Source: Breviolum minutum Mf 1.05b.01 (lineage: Eukaryota > Sar > Dinophyceae > Suessiales > Symbiodiniaceae). From it: a DNA stretch of 64,000 bases. Within the stretch, counting starts at the first letter, position 1; each line of letters opens with the position of its first letter. A model generated the notes under the pieces. That model did no database searches. It was given only the letters and a program-made list of their open reading frames with translations, and had not been told where the DNA came from. The stretch is from assembly GCA_000507305.1 (NCBI GenBank), contig DF239093.1, positions 271,977-335,976 on the forward strand. Reading direction: 5' to 3'. The translations under genes were made by a program, and so were the position numbers. Positions 1 through 10,092 of this stretch are shown piece by piece.

Positions 1-431
1 GTTCCATGCCTTTTTGATATGGTGTTTCGTGGTTATGGACCAGGTATGGACAAGTCATTAAATAGAAAATGATGTACAGATCAGATCCAAAGATACTTAT
101 GTAATCTTCAAACTACCATGACAACATGTAGTATACAGAGTTATATCATATATCTATAGATCATTTCATGAAAATAAGGTAAATGTGATCAAACTCAGTT
201 CTTAGCACTTTTCCTTAGCCTTAAAAGATTATAGCTGCCTTATATATAACTTCACACATTTTGGGGATTCCTTATTCCGCCACCAGAATCACCCAGCAAC
301 CCCCTCAGGACACCTTGTGTGAGTTCAAGAATTGGACTTGGGAAGAATTCGGGACCGTAAGGCGGACCGAACAGAATCCAATCCAGTCCAGCCTGCCGAT
401 GCCTGCGGCTTTTTTAGGGCTGAACAGAATG

Positions 432-538
432 GCTGGGTGGTGGCAACTCAAAGATTTTTTATTTTCACCCCTATTTGGGGAAGATTTCCAATTTGACTAT
501 ATAATATTTTTCAAAGGGGGTTGAAACCACCAACTAGG
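432..538. mobile_element. Miniature inverted-repeat element, family E
   Basis: The stretch begins GGTGGTGGCAACTCAAAG and ends with the inverted counterpart GGTTGAAACCACCAACTAG. The interior reads TATTTTCACCCCTATTTGGG, and the same layout recurs at 4038, 22450 and 32434. No protein is encoded, so a non-autonomous DNA transposon (MITE) is the best reading. Confidence 0.7.
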
Positions 539-704
539 AATGGTCATCAAATTTCTTGAGTGTTTTTTCAGGGTGATATTCTGTCATGTAACCTTACGTT
601 GCCCCTTGGACTTTCATCTTACTTCCATGAGAGTTGAAAAGTAAAAGACCAAACTTGTTGCGAGTGCTCACAGATTCTAAGGTTGCTTGTCTCGTTTGGT
701 GGGA

Positions 705-806
705 TACACTCCGGCAAAATTAAGATGGAACCTAAAAATCACCTATTTGAAAAGGAAAAGCCATCTTCGAAACCTTCATTTTTGGGTTAATTTTCAGGGG
801 TGTATG
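705..806. mobile_element. Miniature inverted-repeat element, family D
   Basis: It is bounded by ACACTCCGGCAAAATTAAG and its inverted form TTAATTTTCAGGGGTGTAT. The inner part, ATGGAACCTAAAAATCACC followed by GAAAAGGAAAAGCCATCTTC, is shared with copies at 20381, 24719 and 30942. It is non-coding. Confidence 0.65.
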
Positions 807-1534
807 TTAGGTATTTCCTTGGAAATTACTTCACGTACTGACATTTTTTTTCGCAGTTGGAAGACTGTTTGGCTTCATACCTCGGAGGTCACACAGTCTT
901 TTTTTACCTTCCATTTTTTGTTTCAGGGATCAGGTGATAGTTATAAGCCCAATTTTTGGAGAGGTACACATGTTCAGTATATATATATATATAGAGGTTC
1001 CTATTATAAGGCCTGGATGATGATCATTCCTCTTACTTCTAACTGCAAAGATTTGGTGTTTAAGGCTGCAAGTTGAGCCTTAGGCCTATTTTCACGTGAG
1101 CAATGAAAAAACCCTGGTTGGTTGGCTTATATAGGGGATTATACCACCCGGTAGTTACGTACCATAATAAACCGTTATAAGGATCCCTATTGAACAACCG
1201 GTATAATGGAAAGTAGGGAGGTCTTTTTCGTGGCTCCTGTGATAATCCCTTCCCAAAAGGTTTTATTCTAGAATGAGCTGAAACACCAAACCATCCACTT
1301 ACTAACTAACCCATGAACTGCCAGCTTGTTCCAAGTCACCATTTGATATCCCAAATGGAGGTCACTTAACCTCTGAAAAGGTCACTTAAAACACCCCAAA
1401 AGGTCACTCGGAAGAACCTGGTGAAGATGTTTTATTACCATGACATTTTGACGCCCTTTGGCAGGGCCGCTTTTGGTGTTTTTGACCATGACAATTCCAA
1501 CAGCCACCTGGATGCCATGCTTCAGGAAGGTACC

Positions 1535-1653
1535 TATTGTTGATGGTTCAGAAATCCCAAACAAGTACCTGGGATGTAAAACATCCTGTAAATAATAGGA
1601 TGAACTACCTACCTCAAGTGGTGAAAGCTGGACTTCTGGTTGCCATCAACATT
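1535..1653. mobile_element. Miniature inverted-repeat element, family B
   Basis: The ends are TTGTTGATGGTTCAGAAATC and the inverted GGACTTCTGGTTGCCATCAA. The interior contains the family signature of a TGTAAATAAT stretch. Related copies lie at 10847, 16188, 16796, 21104, 30368 and 57514. The open frames across it are accidental. Confidence 0.7.
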
Positions 1654-1757
1654 GATTTTTGGTATCCACCTCCAGAAATAAGGGTCGAAACCATCGGTTC
1701 TGAATCTCTCAGAAAGACATTGTTCGCTCTCATTTTTTGGGGGAGGAGGAGGGTCAG

Positions 1758-2217
1758 TTGATAGCTTGGAAATTGTTACTGGACAGGTCGCAGGGCTATT
1801 CAGATTTGCCAGAGAAAATGGACAATCGACAGCTCTCCTGGTAGACTCCATTGTTTTTTTTGCTTTTCAATCACATTTTGCAGATGCCTACAAATTTTAC
1901 GATCATCATTGCTGTCTCAAAAGAAAGCCATTTTCTTGTTAATTCCTGTTGGTACGGTTGATGGAAGAAATCCTGCACCAGTTGACATGGTAGATATTCC
2001 ATTATTTATTGAGCTTGGTAAAATAATGCTGTAACTCGATTTTGTCTGGTTTTCGGAGTCTCCAAAGTGTGATTGGGTGGATTTTGAGGATACCCTCCAG
2101 GGAACTAACATATCCCACCAATGGGAAAGGAAAGTCATTTTCTCAACTAACACTGTGGGATGGGACGTCGGGAATGAGGAAGTCTTGAAGTATTTTAGGC
2201 AACCAATTCGGGTTGAG
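1758..2217 (+). CDS. Two candidate exons of an unrecognised plus-strand gene (exons 1758-1840 and 2068-2217)
   Basis: The first exon follows GGTCAG and reads, after two leading bases, a frame containing GQVAGLFRFARENGQST; it ends CTCCTG before GTAGAC. The second follows TCTCCAAAG, contains WERKVIFSTNTVGWDVGNEE and ends GTTGAG before GTAAGT, a consensus donor. The first ends in phase 0 and the second starts in phase 0, so they join without a frame break. A family B element fragment sits in the intron. I do not recognise the protein. The plus strand and position just upstream of the EF-hand-like exons make it a possible 5' part of that gene, but no link is shown. A chance open stretch remains possible. 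Confidence 0.35.
1953..2020. repeat. Partial family B miniature element
   Basis: The left end GTACGGTTGATGGAAGAAAT and the following CACCAGTTGACATGGTAGAT match family B. The right inverted end is missing. It lies in the intron between the two candidate exons at 1758 and 2068. Confidence 0.55.
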
Positions 2218-2765
2218 GTAAGTTCTGGCATACTGAAGTTAGATGCAACCCCAAGAAAATTATATCATGAGGCAACTAGGTCATCAACTATATTTAGTTG
2301 TTGTTGATTCGCTTCATTTCCAACAAGAACACGTACAACATCGTTTTTCTTGATCAGCCTGAAATCTTCACCTAGGTAAGTGAGCTATGAAAAATGCCTC
2401 AACTGATTGATTTTTTTGTTTTTGTGGGAGGGACGTTCCAAAGCTCAAAATATTTGAAACTACGGAAACTATTTTTTTTGTCCTGCTCGCCCAACTTCGC
2501 CAATGGGAATCCCGTCTCGCTGATGCATGACTGTTCAATGTACGATGTAGCCCGCTTGAAATCAGGAAATATGGTCTTAGCAACGGATCAATAGGATTAC
2601 TTATATAGACACCCCTAGACACCCCTTCATATATCCCACTAGAAATAAGGGGTTACCACCAATTTATCATGAAGTACGACCTTCCGATATAATTAAAGTA
2701 GCTCATATATTTCTGATGGGGGGACTTGTACCTCAGGCATGGGGTTTAGCCTTTCACGACCTGAG

Positions 2766-3960
2766 GCTTGAGCTTTGAAGAGTTCCGCAGCAATTGTCGC
2801 ATCTATGGCTATGATGGCAATGCACGAAAACTCTTTGACGCCTTGGAGACTTGAAGGAATTTCATTGAGGGAGATTTTTTTTGGTGACATTTTTTTTTAA
2901 AAAAATCCCATGGGATCAATGTAGGGTATATTTAGTAGTTATATTTACCTACGTGTGGTTGATTCTTCATGGTAAAAGTAGCGTAAAAGTATATAAGCAA
3001 ATATACCGTACATGGATCATGGTCTAGTAATAACGATGGTGATGTTGTGGTGATGTTTGTTTTTCGAACTAGTGCGATTTGACGAAACGAGAAGACATTT
3101 GCAATCGAATAATTTGTTGATCAGATTTGTTTTGAGTTGCCAACCCAGTTGCTGTAAACGCATGGCCATTTGGCAAAGGATATGAATGGTGAAAAGATGC
3201 TCTCGATGAGTCACTTGGGTTGCGAGTTGTTCTTGTTCTTGTTCCTCTTTTTGTTGTTGTTGTTGTTGTTGTGGTTGTGGTTGTTGTGGTTGTTGTTGTT
3301 GTTGTTGTTGTTGTGGTGGTGGTGGTGGTGGTGGTGGCTGCAGTGGTGGTTCTTCTTCTTCTTCTTGTGGTGGCGGTGGTGGTCGTTCTTCTTGTTTTTG
3401 TTCTTGTTCTTGTTCTTCTTGTTGTTGTTGTTGTTCTTGTTCTTGTTCTTGTTCTTGTTCTTGTTGTTGTCGTGGTGGTGGTTCTTCTTGTTTTTGTTTG
3501 TTGTTTAGCTTTTTGGGCGGCTTTGCGGGAGGTCGGAGGATTTGTCAAAATAGTGTTTTTTTTTGCGTAGTTTCAAAATGCCGTTTGGCAACAAGGATTC
3601 TGAGTACAGGAAACTGTGCTTGAGACTCTGGTGATCAAGAAGATTGATGGAGAAACTTAATTTTTCTTCTCAAATTGTTCAACAGATCTTTTAACATTCA
3701 CAGCTTTCCAATGTCATTTAAGTCATCTAACATCTACTTGAACTCTCATTTTCACAGATTTCTTAAGATTCGTCCAGTTTTCCTTTCCAAAAAAATACAA
3801 CACCCGTTCCCCCCTAAGTCCAGTGCTGCGTACCCCGGAAGTTGTTTTCGTATCGAAGGTGTCGAATTCTTGGTGTCATCGCGTCGTCGGTGTCGAGGTG
3901 AGATTGCCTTTTTGGATGATTGGGATATGGGACAGAAGCAGGACCCACTGGATTTTTTGC
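2766..3960 (+). CDS. EF-hand-like gene fragment (exons about 2766-2848 and about 3899-3960)
   Basis: The first exon follows a CTGAG acceptor and reads GLSFEEFRSNCRIYGYDGN, then ARKLFDALE. That is the helix-loop-helix pattern of dinoflagellate multi-EF-hand proteins (SFEEF, CR-x-x-G-Y-x-G-N-A-R, LF-x-AL). The second, about 1 kb on, reads EIAFLDDWDMGQKQDPLDF, matching the usual end of the same unit (EI-x-FLDDWD). Such proteins bind calcium; the exact role is unknown. Oddities: the frame hits TGA at 2852 just after ALET, while the +2 frame continues with LEGISLRE, the expected next EF-hand segment. At 3898 the frame before FLDDWD also seems shifted by GT. Either non-canonical introns (the sequence at 2846 is GAGACTTG) or decay of the copy would explain this. 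The EF-hand Asp residues of the loop are not intact. Confidence 0.5.
2908..3022. mobile_element. Palindromic element, family C (diverged copy)
   Basis: The left half, CCATGGGATCAATGTAGGG then ATTTACCTACGT, pairs with the right half, AAATATACCGTACATGGATC. It is the same hairpin layout as at 17558 but with more mismatches. It falls in the intron of the EF-hand-like locus. Confidence 0.5.
3223..3508. repeat. Long TTG/TTC/GTG trinucleotide tract
   Basis: About 285 bases consist almost only of TTG, TTC, TGG and GTG triplets on the plus strand (CAA, GAA, CCA on the other). All six frames stay open through most of it and give single-residue runs, so the long open frames here are not genes. An inverted, shorter relative lies at 34679-34775. 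Confidence 0.9.
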
Positions 3961-4033
3961 CATTTGGCTTGGCTAAATTTTGGCATCATGGATATTTGCC
4001 ATTTGGCTTGGCTAAATTTTGGCATCAACATTT
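3954..4033. repeat. Two-copy tandem duplication directly after the EF-hand-like exon
   Basis: The segment TTTGCCATTTGGCTTGGCTA plus AATTTTGGCATCA occurs twice, separated only by TGGATA. The first copy starts at the 3' edge of the stretch encoding QDPLDFLPFG. Confidence 0.85.
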
Positions 4034-4037
4034 TTGC

Positions 4038-4154
4038 TGGTAGTTGGTGGCGGTTTCAAAGATTTTTGTATTTTCACCCCGATCTACCTGGCAGAAGACG
4101 ATCCAATTTTTGACGAGCATATTTTTTTGAATGGGTTGGTTCAACCACCAACTC
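4038..4154. mobile_element. Miniature inverted-repeat element, family E
   Basis: Ends GGTAGTTGGTGGCGGTTTCA and inverted GGTTGGTTCAACCACCAACT surround the shared core TATTTTCACCCCGAT. It directly follows the tandem duplication. Confidence 0.65.
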
Positions 4155-4301
4155 GTTTTGTTTTAGTGTAGATATCAGTCTGTTAGCATCAATTGAACTG
4201 ATTTCATGTTGGATGGCATCAATTCTCCGAGAAAAATTGGAAGGTTTACTGTCGAACTCCGAGGCACCAGCGCCCAGTACTTCTGAAAAAAAAAACACGA
4301 T

Positions 4302-4390
4302 GTACCTGAAAATGGATGGTTGGAATATGATCGTTTCCTTTTGGGGATGGCCTATTTTCAGGTGCGAATTGTTAGTTTCAGGGAGGGTAT
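4302..4390. mobile_element. Miniature inverted-repeat element, family D-like
   Basis: The left part TACCTGAAAATGGATGGTTG and right part AATTGTTAGTTTCAGGGAG match the ends of copies at 8196, 12041 and 25344. It is non-coding. Confidence 0.55.
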
Positions 4391-4545
4391 AACTTCTGAA
4401 AAACGATGCTTCAAAGAGAACTGAAAAAAAAATCTGGGATGGTCTAGGGGCTTTGTTGAAATGCAGGGGTCGTAATACAGAATCTTATACATCCAAAGTA
4501 AGCTGAATTTGTGCCATCAAACCGCCTCAGAATTTTCTCTCTGAG

Positions 4546-5759
4546 AGGAGGGCAAGAGCAAGGAGGACAAGCGCAAGAGCCACATTCGCCAGGTGAACGA
4601 GACTGATCTGAGATGAAAAACATCAAGACTTGTGGATCTCAAAACTGATTGGTTTTGGGGCACTTGGAACTTGAGAATGCTTCACTACCAAAGATTACAT
4701 GGAAACCAACAATATGAGTTGATCAAAGATATTTGTTAAAGCCCGGTAAGCCTGGGATGCTTTTAGGTTCAGGCTGCCCTATATTTGATGCGGGTCTCTT
4801 AAACTTCTGAATGGCTGAGAAGTTGTGTCTTTCTCGAATGACATGAAGAGGGAGCGAGAAAGAGAGATGATTTTTCCTAGAATAGAGAGTGACCACTGTT
4901 CCCACCCTCCCAAAAAAAGAACATCTGATTTCCCTCCGGTAATTACATGTAATTACTACTCGTAACACTGTAATGGAAAATCCACCATGAAAATTCATGG
5001 ATTTCGTGGTTTTTCAAGAGGGCAGATATCCAACCAGGCATATGGCATATGGTTGTGTATGAAAGGTATCCGTGTTTGTTGGCAGTTTATATCCTCAAAC
5101 TGGAAGTTGAACTCTCTATTGTACCTTGTCAAGATGAAACTCAGGGCAAATTGAGCTGTTTTCCTGGACCCGTCTACAAAAGGTTATACAGGTATGACAT
5201 GATGCATTTTGAAGAGCTACACTTACATACAAAGTTGTTGAAATCAGGCTTTTAGCCACCTTTTGGATATGAAACACCATCTGCAAAAAAAATGACGGTG
5301 GGATAAACGTATAAACCCAATCTCAACTGGTTTAAACGTCGGATTTTGGAAGCATCCCATTGTTGGATTTTTTTTCCGGGGGTCGTGATGGCTGGATGCC
5401 ATATGGGTTAGCAAAGGGGATCGCATAAATCATTTTGAATTCTCACACAATTTATCCAGTGATTCATGATCTTCAAAAATATTTAAAAAAATGTATTTGC
5501 CAGTAGCCAGCAATTTTTTATCTTAACCCTGAAAAAAACAGGCAGGTTTCAACACTCCTAAGACATCCGGAAAGCAGAATCATCAGATTCAACCCCGCAC
5601 TGCTATGGGTTCAGAGTTACCTGAAAATCCACTCAGGAATCCTTGCAACACTACGAGATGAAGAACCGGCCCAAACGCTTGACGGAATTGTCATCTTTCC
5701 GCTTCATCAACACCATCAAGGCCGGGAAAGCGAGTTTTCATGTTTCGAGGTGGTGCTGA
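4546..5759 (+). CDS. Candidate exons of an unrecognised plus-strand gene (4546-4592, 5086-5191, 5658-5759)
   Basis: Exon 4546-4592 is lysine-rich (GKSKEDKRKSHIRQ) and ends CGCCAG before GTGAAC. Exon 5086-5191 follows TTGGCAG, reads ILKLEVELSIVPCQDETQG and ends TACAG before GTATGA. The last stretch starts at an ATG at 5658, reads NRPKRLTELSSFRFINTIKA and stops with TGA at 5757-5759. Both internal exons have consensus splice sites. All lie downstream of the EF-hand-like exons on the same strand, so they could be its 3' part, but I have no homology to prove it. Each piece alone is short enough to be chance. Confidence 0.3.
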
Positions 5760-5984
5760 ATTGTTTTCATATGGAAGCTGAGAATATATACCCCAAAAAG
5801 GATACTGTATAGGATGTTCTAATCTTGGAAACAAAGTCATGTTCTAGGAGTCATGTTAATTTTTTTTTGGGAGAGTCTAGCAGGTTGTGCTATATGTCAA
5901 TTTTTTCGGGTGATTGTAAACATCATATCTAGGGGCTTGTGAAACTATTGATTCGAGTTGATACTTATTTGTCTGGGAGAGGGA

Positions 5985-6070
5985 TCAAAAAAAAATAAAA
6001 TCGGATCAAAAAAAAATTAAAANAAAATCAGATCAAAAAAAAATAGAATCGGATCAAAAAAGAAATAAAG
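5985..6070. repeat. A-rich repeat of GGATCAAAAAAAAAT units, with one undetermined base
   Basis: Units of GGATCAAAAAAAAAT repeat about six times, and an N stands at 6023. The inverted form (TTTTTTTGATC) returns at 6618-6722, so the GGAA and CAA tracts are flanked by inverted copies of the same simple unit. Confidence 0.75.
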
Positions 6071-6300
6071 GAAAGGAGGAAGGAAGGAGGGAAGGAAGGA
6101 AGGAAGAAAGGAGGGAAGGAAGGAAGAAAGGAAGCAAGGGAGGCAGCAGGGCAGGAAGGAAGGAAGGAAGGAAGGAGGGAAGCAAGGAAGGAAGGAGGAA
6201 AGCAAGGAAGGAAGGAAGGAAGGAGGGAAGCAAGGAAGGAAGGAGGAAGGAGGGAAGGAGGGAAGGAAGGAAGGAAGACAGGAAGGAAGGAAGGAAAGCA
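6066..6300. repeat. GGAA/GGGA tetranucleotide tract
   Basis: About 235 bases are built from GGAA with interruptions GGGA, GCAA and GGCA. It is purine-only on the plus strand over long runs. The proline/serine/leucine-rich open frame on the minus strand is a by-product. Confidence 0.9.
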
Positions 6301-6347
6301 AGAGATCTAGAAAGGAAAGAAAGCTTGGAAGGAAGATGCTCTATTGG

Positions 6348-6361
6348 TAAACAACAACAAG

Positions 6362-6399
<38 letters not shown>

Positions 6400-6404
6400 C
6401 CAAA
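6348..6404. repeat. CAA trinucleotide tract
   Basis: About 17 CAA units follow the GGAA tract. A looser CACCAAC-type repeat continues to about 6480. Polyglutamine or polyasparagine frames here have no support as genes. Confidence 0.85.
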
Positions 6405-6617
6405 TCAACACCTGCAATGCAATCCTTGCACGCACCAACACACCAACACAAAAATACCACAAAATCACCACCAAAGCAGGCACAAAGCCCACAGACCAAA
6501 AAAAAAAAATGCCCCCCCAAAAAAAGAAAAAATCCCAAAACAAGTCCGCACCCTTTTTGAAGTGTCTTGCATGAAATTTGGAGGAAGTCTCGCACGAAGT
6601 GCTCGGGTGTGCTAGAT

Positions 6618-6722
6618 TTATTTTTTTGTTGATCTGATTTTATTTTTTTGTTGATCTTTTTTTATTTTTTTTTTGATCCCAGTTTTATTTTTTTTTGATT
6701 CGATTTTATTTTTTTTGATCCC
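6618..6722. repeat. T-rich repeat with TTTTTTTGATC units
   Basis: Five imperfect units of GATTTTATTTTTTTGTTGATC mirror the A-rich units at 5985-6070 in the opposite orientation. Confidence 0.75.
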
Positions 6723-7368
6723 TCAGCCTATTGGTCTCACGTCTTTGTGGGGCCGAATTTCAAAATCCTAAAACTAACCAGATGATTTTTTAGGCTCATT
6801 TTGCCCCGAAAATCTCATGTTTACTAAAATCCCCATGGGACAAAAATCCAATGTGAAAAAGATGCATGGAGGGGACCCTCCCGCTGAAAATTGATGGTCG
6901 AAAGAGTACTTTCCTTTGGGATGCCATCTTGTCAGGTGCGTTTTGTGTAAGTTTCAGGGTGTGACAAAAATAGTTTGATCACCTCTGTTTTTCCGGTATT
7001 TCCAAGGGTGACGAAGTGCTTGCCCTGAAGAGTCTTGTAGGATCTTGTATGTAAGGCACACGGTAAAATGGGGCAAGGAGCAACCGACTTCGTGCACTTG
7101 TGAAAAGATGTAATACATGCATGGCACTATTTTGTTACTATATTTATACATCTCAAAAAGTAGAAGCCGGGCCCTCAAAGCAGCATTGAGGATCACTGCT
7201 TTATTTTACAGCAGTACATGAGTAATTATTAATTATATGTATTTATGCCTCAAAGTGCTCAAAACTTCTTGAACTCTTTCCAATATCATTTGTTTGATCC
7301 CTTTGGCAGCCTAGGTTTTTAAGTCATAGCCGCTTTTTTGAGACATTGGAAAAACGTCAACAAGTAAC

Positions 7369-7458
7369 ATGCTGAAGAAAAAATCCATGGTCTCCCTCGG
7401 TCGACAGGAGAATGCTTCTACAGCTTCCGAGGAGAACGACTCTGAGCGTTCGCAAAAG
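7369..7458 (+). CDS. Candidate first exon, unrecognised
   Basis: An ATG at 7369 opens a charged, serine-rich frame containing GRQENASTASEENDSERSQK that ends CAAAAG before GTACGG. Nothing about the product is recognisable. The exon lies on the same strand as the phase-linked exons at 8619 and 8899 and might begin that gene. Confidence 0.25.
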
Positions 7459-7814
7459 GTACGGCAACCAGGGAGCGAACAACCCGCCAGTTGGGGATTT
7501 TCCCAGATGGTGGTGATTTTTTTCGGGAATCCCCTCCAAAAAATGCCGGTAATCAATTCAGGTTAAGGAATCATAGCAAAAGATGCCCAGATAGATGTGT
7601 TTAGGCTTCCACCCGATTTAGTCACCAGGGTTTTAAAAGAATTCTTCAGCAGGTTTGCTGAAGGGCTTGGTCTGCCCGCCTGGGCTTGGTAGCACCAAAT
7701 CATGCCAGTCCTTGGACTGCAAGGATTATCAAATTACCTGAGGGTTTACCATCATTTGATGGAAGTAATCTTGCATCCCTTTAAAACCCCCAATAAAACA
7801 ATGGCTTGTGTACC

Positions 7815-7862
7815 ATATGCAACTGGTGAGTTTACCGGATTTCTGGTTGCCATCAACAGTAC
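7815..7862. repeat. Right end of a family B miniature element
   Basis: GGATTTCTGGTTGCCATCAA followed by CAGTAC matches the right terminus of family B. The left terminus is not present nearby. Confidence 0.5.
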
Positions 7863-8063
7863 GGCATATCTCAGGACATAATTATTTGCCAGCAAAGGGT
7901 TAATAACATACAAGCTATTTTTTTTCCCACCTTTTGCAAGTGTTAACAGATATTCCCTTCAAGAACCGCAATCTTAGCGATCAATGTTCACTCTGTTGGA
8001 GGAGCCATCCGGCGAAGCACCTCTTGGCCCAAGTTAGGAGTACAACCAGATCCCAGAGGATCC

Positions 8064-8172
8064 ATGTGGGTGCTTCCAAAAAATAGGGGTACCCAAAATG
8101 GATGGTTTATAATGGAACACCCTATTAAGATGGATGATTTGGGGGTACCACTATTTTCGGAAACATCCATGT
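8064..8172. mobile_element. Miniature inverted-repeat element, family A
   Basis: Ends ATGTGGGTGCTTCCAAAAAA and inverted CTATTTTCGGAAACATCCAT surround the family core ACCCAAAATGGATGGTTTAT and AAGATGGATGATTTGGGGG. I recall this unit from many dinoflagellate predicted proteins, where it is mistranslated as coding sequence. Confidence 0.8.
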
Positions 8173-8195
8173 ACACCTCCGACATTTAACAGCTT

Positions 8196-8284
8196 GCCCC
8201 TGAAAAATCAGGGTTGGAAGACGATCGTTTCATTTTGGGATTGCCTATTATACTAAGCGGCGATGTTCAATTTCCGGGGTGTAT
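8196..8284. mobile_element. Miniature inverted-repeat element, family D-like
   Basis: Left CCCCTGAAAAATCAGGGTTG and right CAATTTCCGGGGTGTAT are inverted relatives. It lies between family A (8064) and a family C hairpin (8288), so three elements are packed within 290 bases. Confidence 0.5.
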
Positions 8285-8287
8285 GAC

Positions 8288-8346
8288 CTATTTACCTACG
8301 TTTGGACTTATTTGCCATCAAAATCATCCAAACGTAGGTAAATATG
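8288..8346. mobile_element. Short family C palindrome
   Basis: TATTTACCTACGTTTGGA pairs with CCAAACGTAGGTAAATATG around a 20-base loop. The arms are near-perfect, so the single strand would form a hairpin. Confidence 0.6.
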
Positions 8347-8618
8347 CAATACTTAGGTAAAACAAACAAAATCCACCAGCTCTCAACTGGTACACTGGAT
8401 TTTGTCAGTTATCAGTTATCAGCATCTGTGGCCCCAACTACCAGATAGGAAAAAATACCTGGAAAACAAGTTGCTGTTAGAGTAATTTCCATCAACTTTT
8501 GACCGAAAACCAATGGTATACACGATGTTTTCCAGATACCTCGTTGTTTTTTTTTGTCCAAAAAAAAACCCCGGTCGCCGTCCCCCCCAACAGTCATGAC
8601 TGACTCTCTACTAGCAAG

Positions 8619-8945
8619 GTGACGCAAGTGAAACAAAGCTTACAGCTGCGCGCGGATTTGCCATTGATTCCTTTCTATCATTGGCCCGGTCGTCGTCTTG
8701 GAGGCCGGATCCTGCGGTAAGGCCCTACGATCGTTATAAATGGAGGAGGGTATGGGGCCCTTATAAATGGCCTCAAAACTGGGTAAGCTCTGTTACAAGT
8801 TATAACTTATAACCCCTATAAGTGGAGTTATGGGCCCCTACTTATATAACTGGCAAGGGGCCCCACATTTGTATCTTTTTCCACCATTTTTCATGAAGTC
8901 GTTCAGCGAATGAAATCGGCTTCATCGTCTTTACACCTTTGAAAG
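8619..8945 (+). CDS. Two phase-compatible candidate exons, unrecognised (8619-8716, 8899-8945)
   Basis: The first exon follows CTAGCAAG, contains QVKQSLQLRADLPLIPFYHW and ends CTGCG before GTAAGG with two bases left over. The second follows a pyrimidine-rich CCATTTTTCATGAAG, supplies the missing base and reads RSANEIGFIVFTPLK before GTACCG. The 182-base intron has consensus ends. The product is unknown. A third possible exon at about 9582-9648 follows a clean TTCTTTTAG acceptor and fits the phase with a cysteine-rich frame, but is weaker. Confidence 0.35.
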
Positions 8946-10029
8946 GTACCGGGGTTACTAGATGCGAGATCAGAAAAGTGGTATGCCGGTATGCCCCCTA
9001 GTTGGGTTTATCTTCAAAAGACAAGTATGTCTCAAAAAAAGCCAAAAAATTGAAACATGGGTGGGTGCATTGCAGTCTTAGGATCACAGTCAAGCCAATC
9101 AACTGTATCATTTGGTTTTTCCTTTTTGTATGATAATCATGATATAATCTGATTAATCTTCATGTTTCCATCATTTTGCACTGCGGCTCTGGCACACCGA
9201 ACAGATTCACTATTTTCGACCATTTGGCTCAAATGGGGACGTCCCAAACTTTTAAAGACCACCAAACAAAAAACCCTTCAACAGAAAGAGTTCATTTTAA
9301 TAGGACTCCTGACTCCTGGATTGAAGGACCAATCATTTTTGAGCCTCCAAAGTGTTGGTCTCCTATACCCTCTCCTCCAGGGGGGCTTGTGGAGCTTTAA
9401 AAAAGGTGACCTTAATTTAGGTTTAGGAAACAGCATGATATGGTCAATTTTTTGAAAATTGATATGAATTATATACAAGTTAATTATTCCTCAACCTCAC
9501 CAAAGATGGTGGCTAAAAGGACACCCCCCCAACTGGCATTGGTTTTAAGGATGGCATTCTTCACTGCCAATTCTTTTAGGTGAAGAGGAAACTCATTGTC
9601 CCTACCATTGTGAGTTGCGCAAGTGCCTTGGAGTATGCAAGTGGTCGGTGAATCTTACACGCCCCAAGTTTAACAGGGTTTACCGTTTACCTGGCGCCCT
9701 GGAATATGAGATTCCGATCTTGGAAGCCATCATTTTTAGGTTCCATTCGGAAATTTTCCAGCGTGTTTCATGTTGGTCCCTTGAAAGTGTTGGAATATAG
9801 CACCACAAAAATTTGGGGAACATTTCTGGGTGTGGAGATTTTGGTGGATGGAGAATCCCCCAAATGACTGGGTATACCAGGTATCCGGTGTATCCCGCGT
9901 TGTATAATGCAACCGTCAAATCATAAACAATACAATACTAGTCAGACCCTGGAAATTTGACGTTTACATAGAAAGACTAAAGATGAAGATTTGAAGAAGG
10001 TAATTCTGGCCTCCAGTAGGACGCCCCAT

Positions 10030-10092
10030 GGGGAAGATCCCCATTTTGACAAATATTTTTAGAAATGGGTTGAAACATTGAAACCACCAACG
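10030..10092. repeat. Partial family E element
   Basis: GAAATGGGTTGAAACATTG and GAAACCACCAACGAG match the right end of family E, with the terminus partly duplicated. The left end is not seen. Confidence 0.45.

Noticed and set aside
3069..3570. Long open frames on both strands made of Thr/Arg, Val or Leu runs
   Set aside because: They arise from the TTG/TTC/GTG trinucleotide tract; every frame is open there and no non-repeat sequence supports a protein.
6017..6615. Pro/Ser/Leu-rich, poly-Gln and poly-Asn open frames
   Set aside because: By-products of the GGAA and CAA tracts; one of them crosses an undetermined base at 6023.
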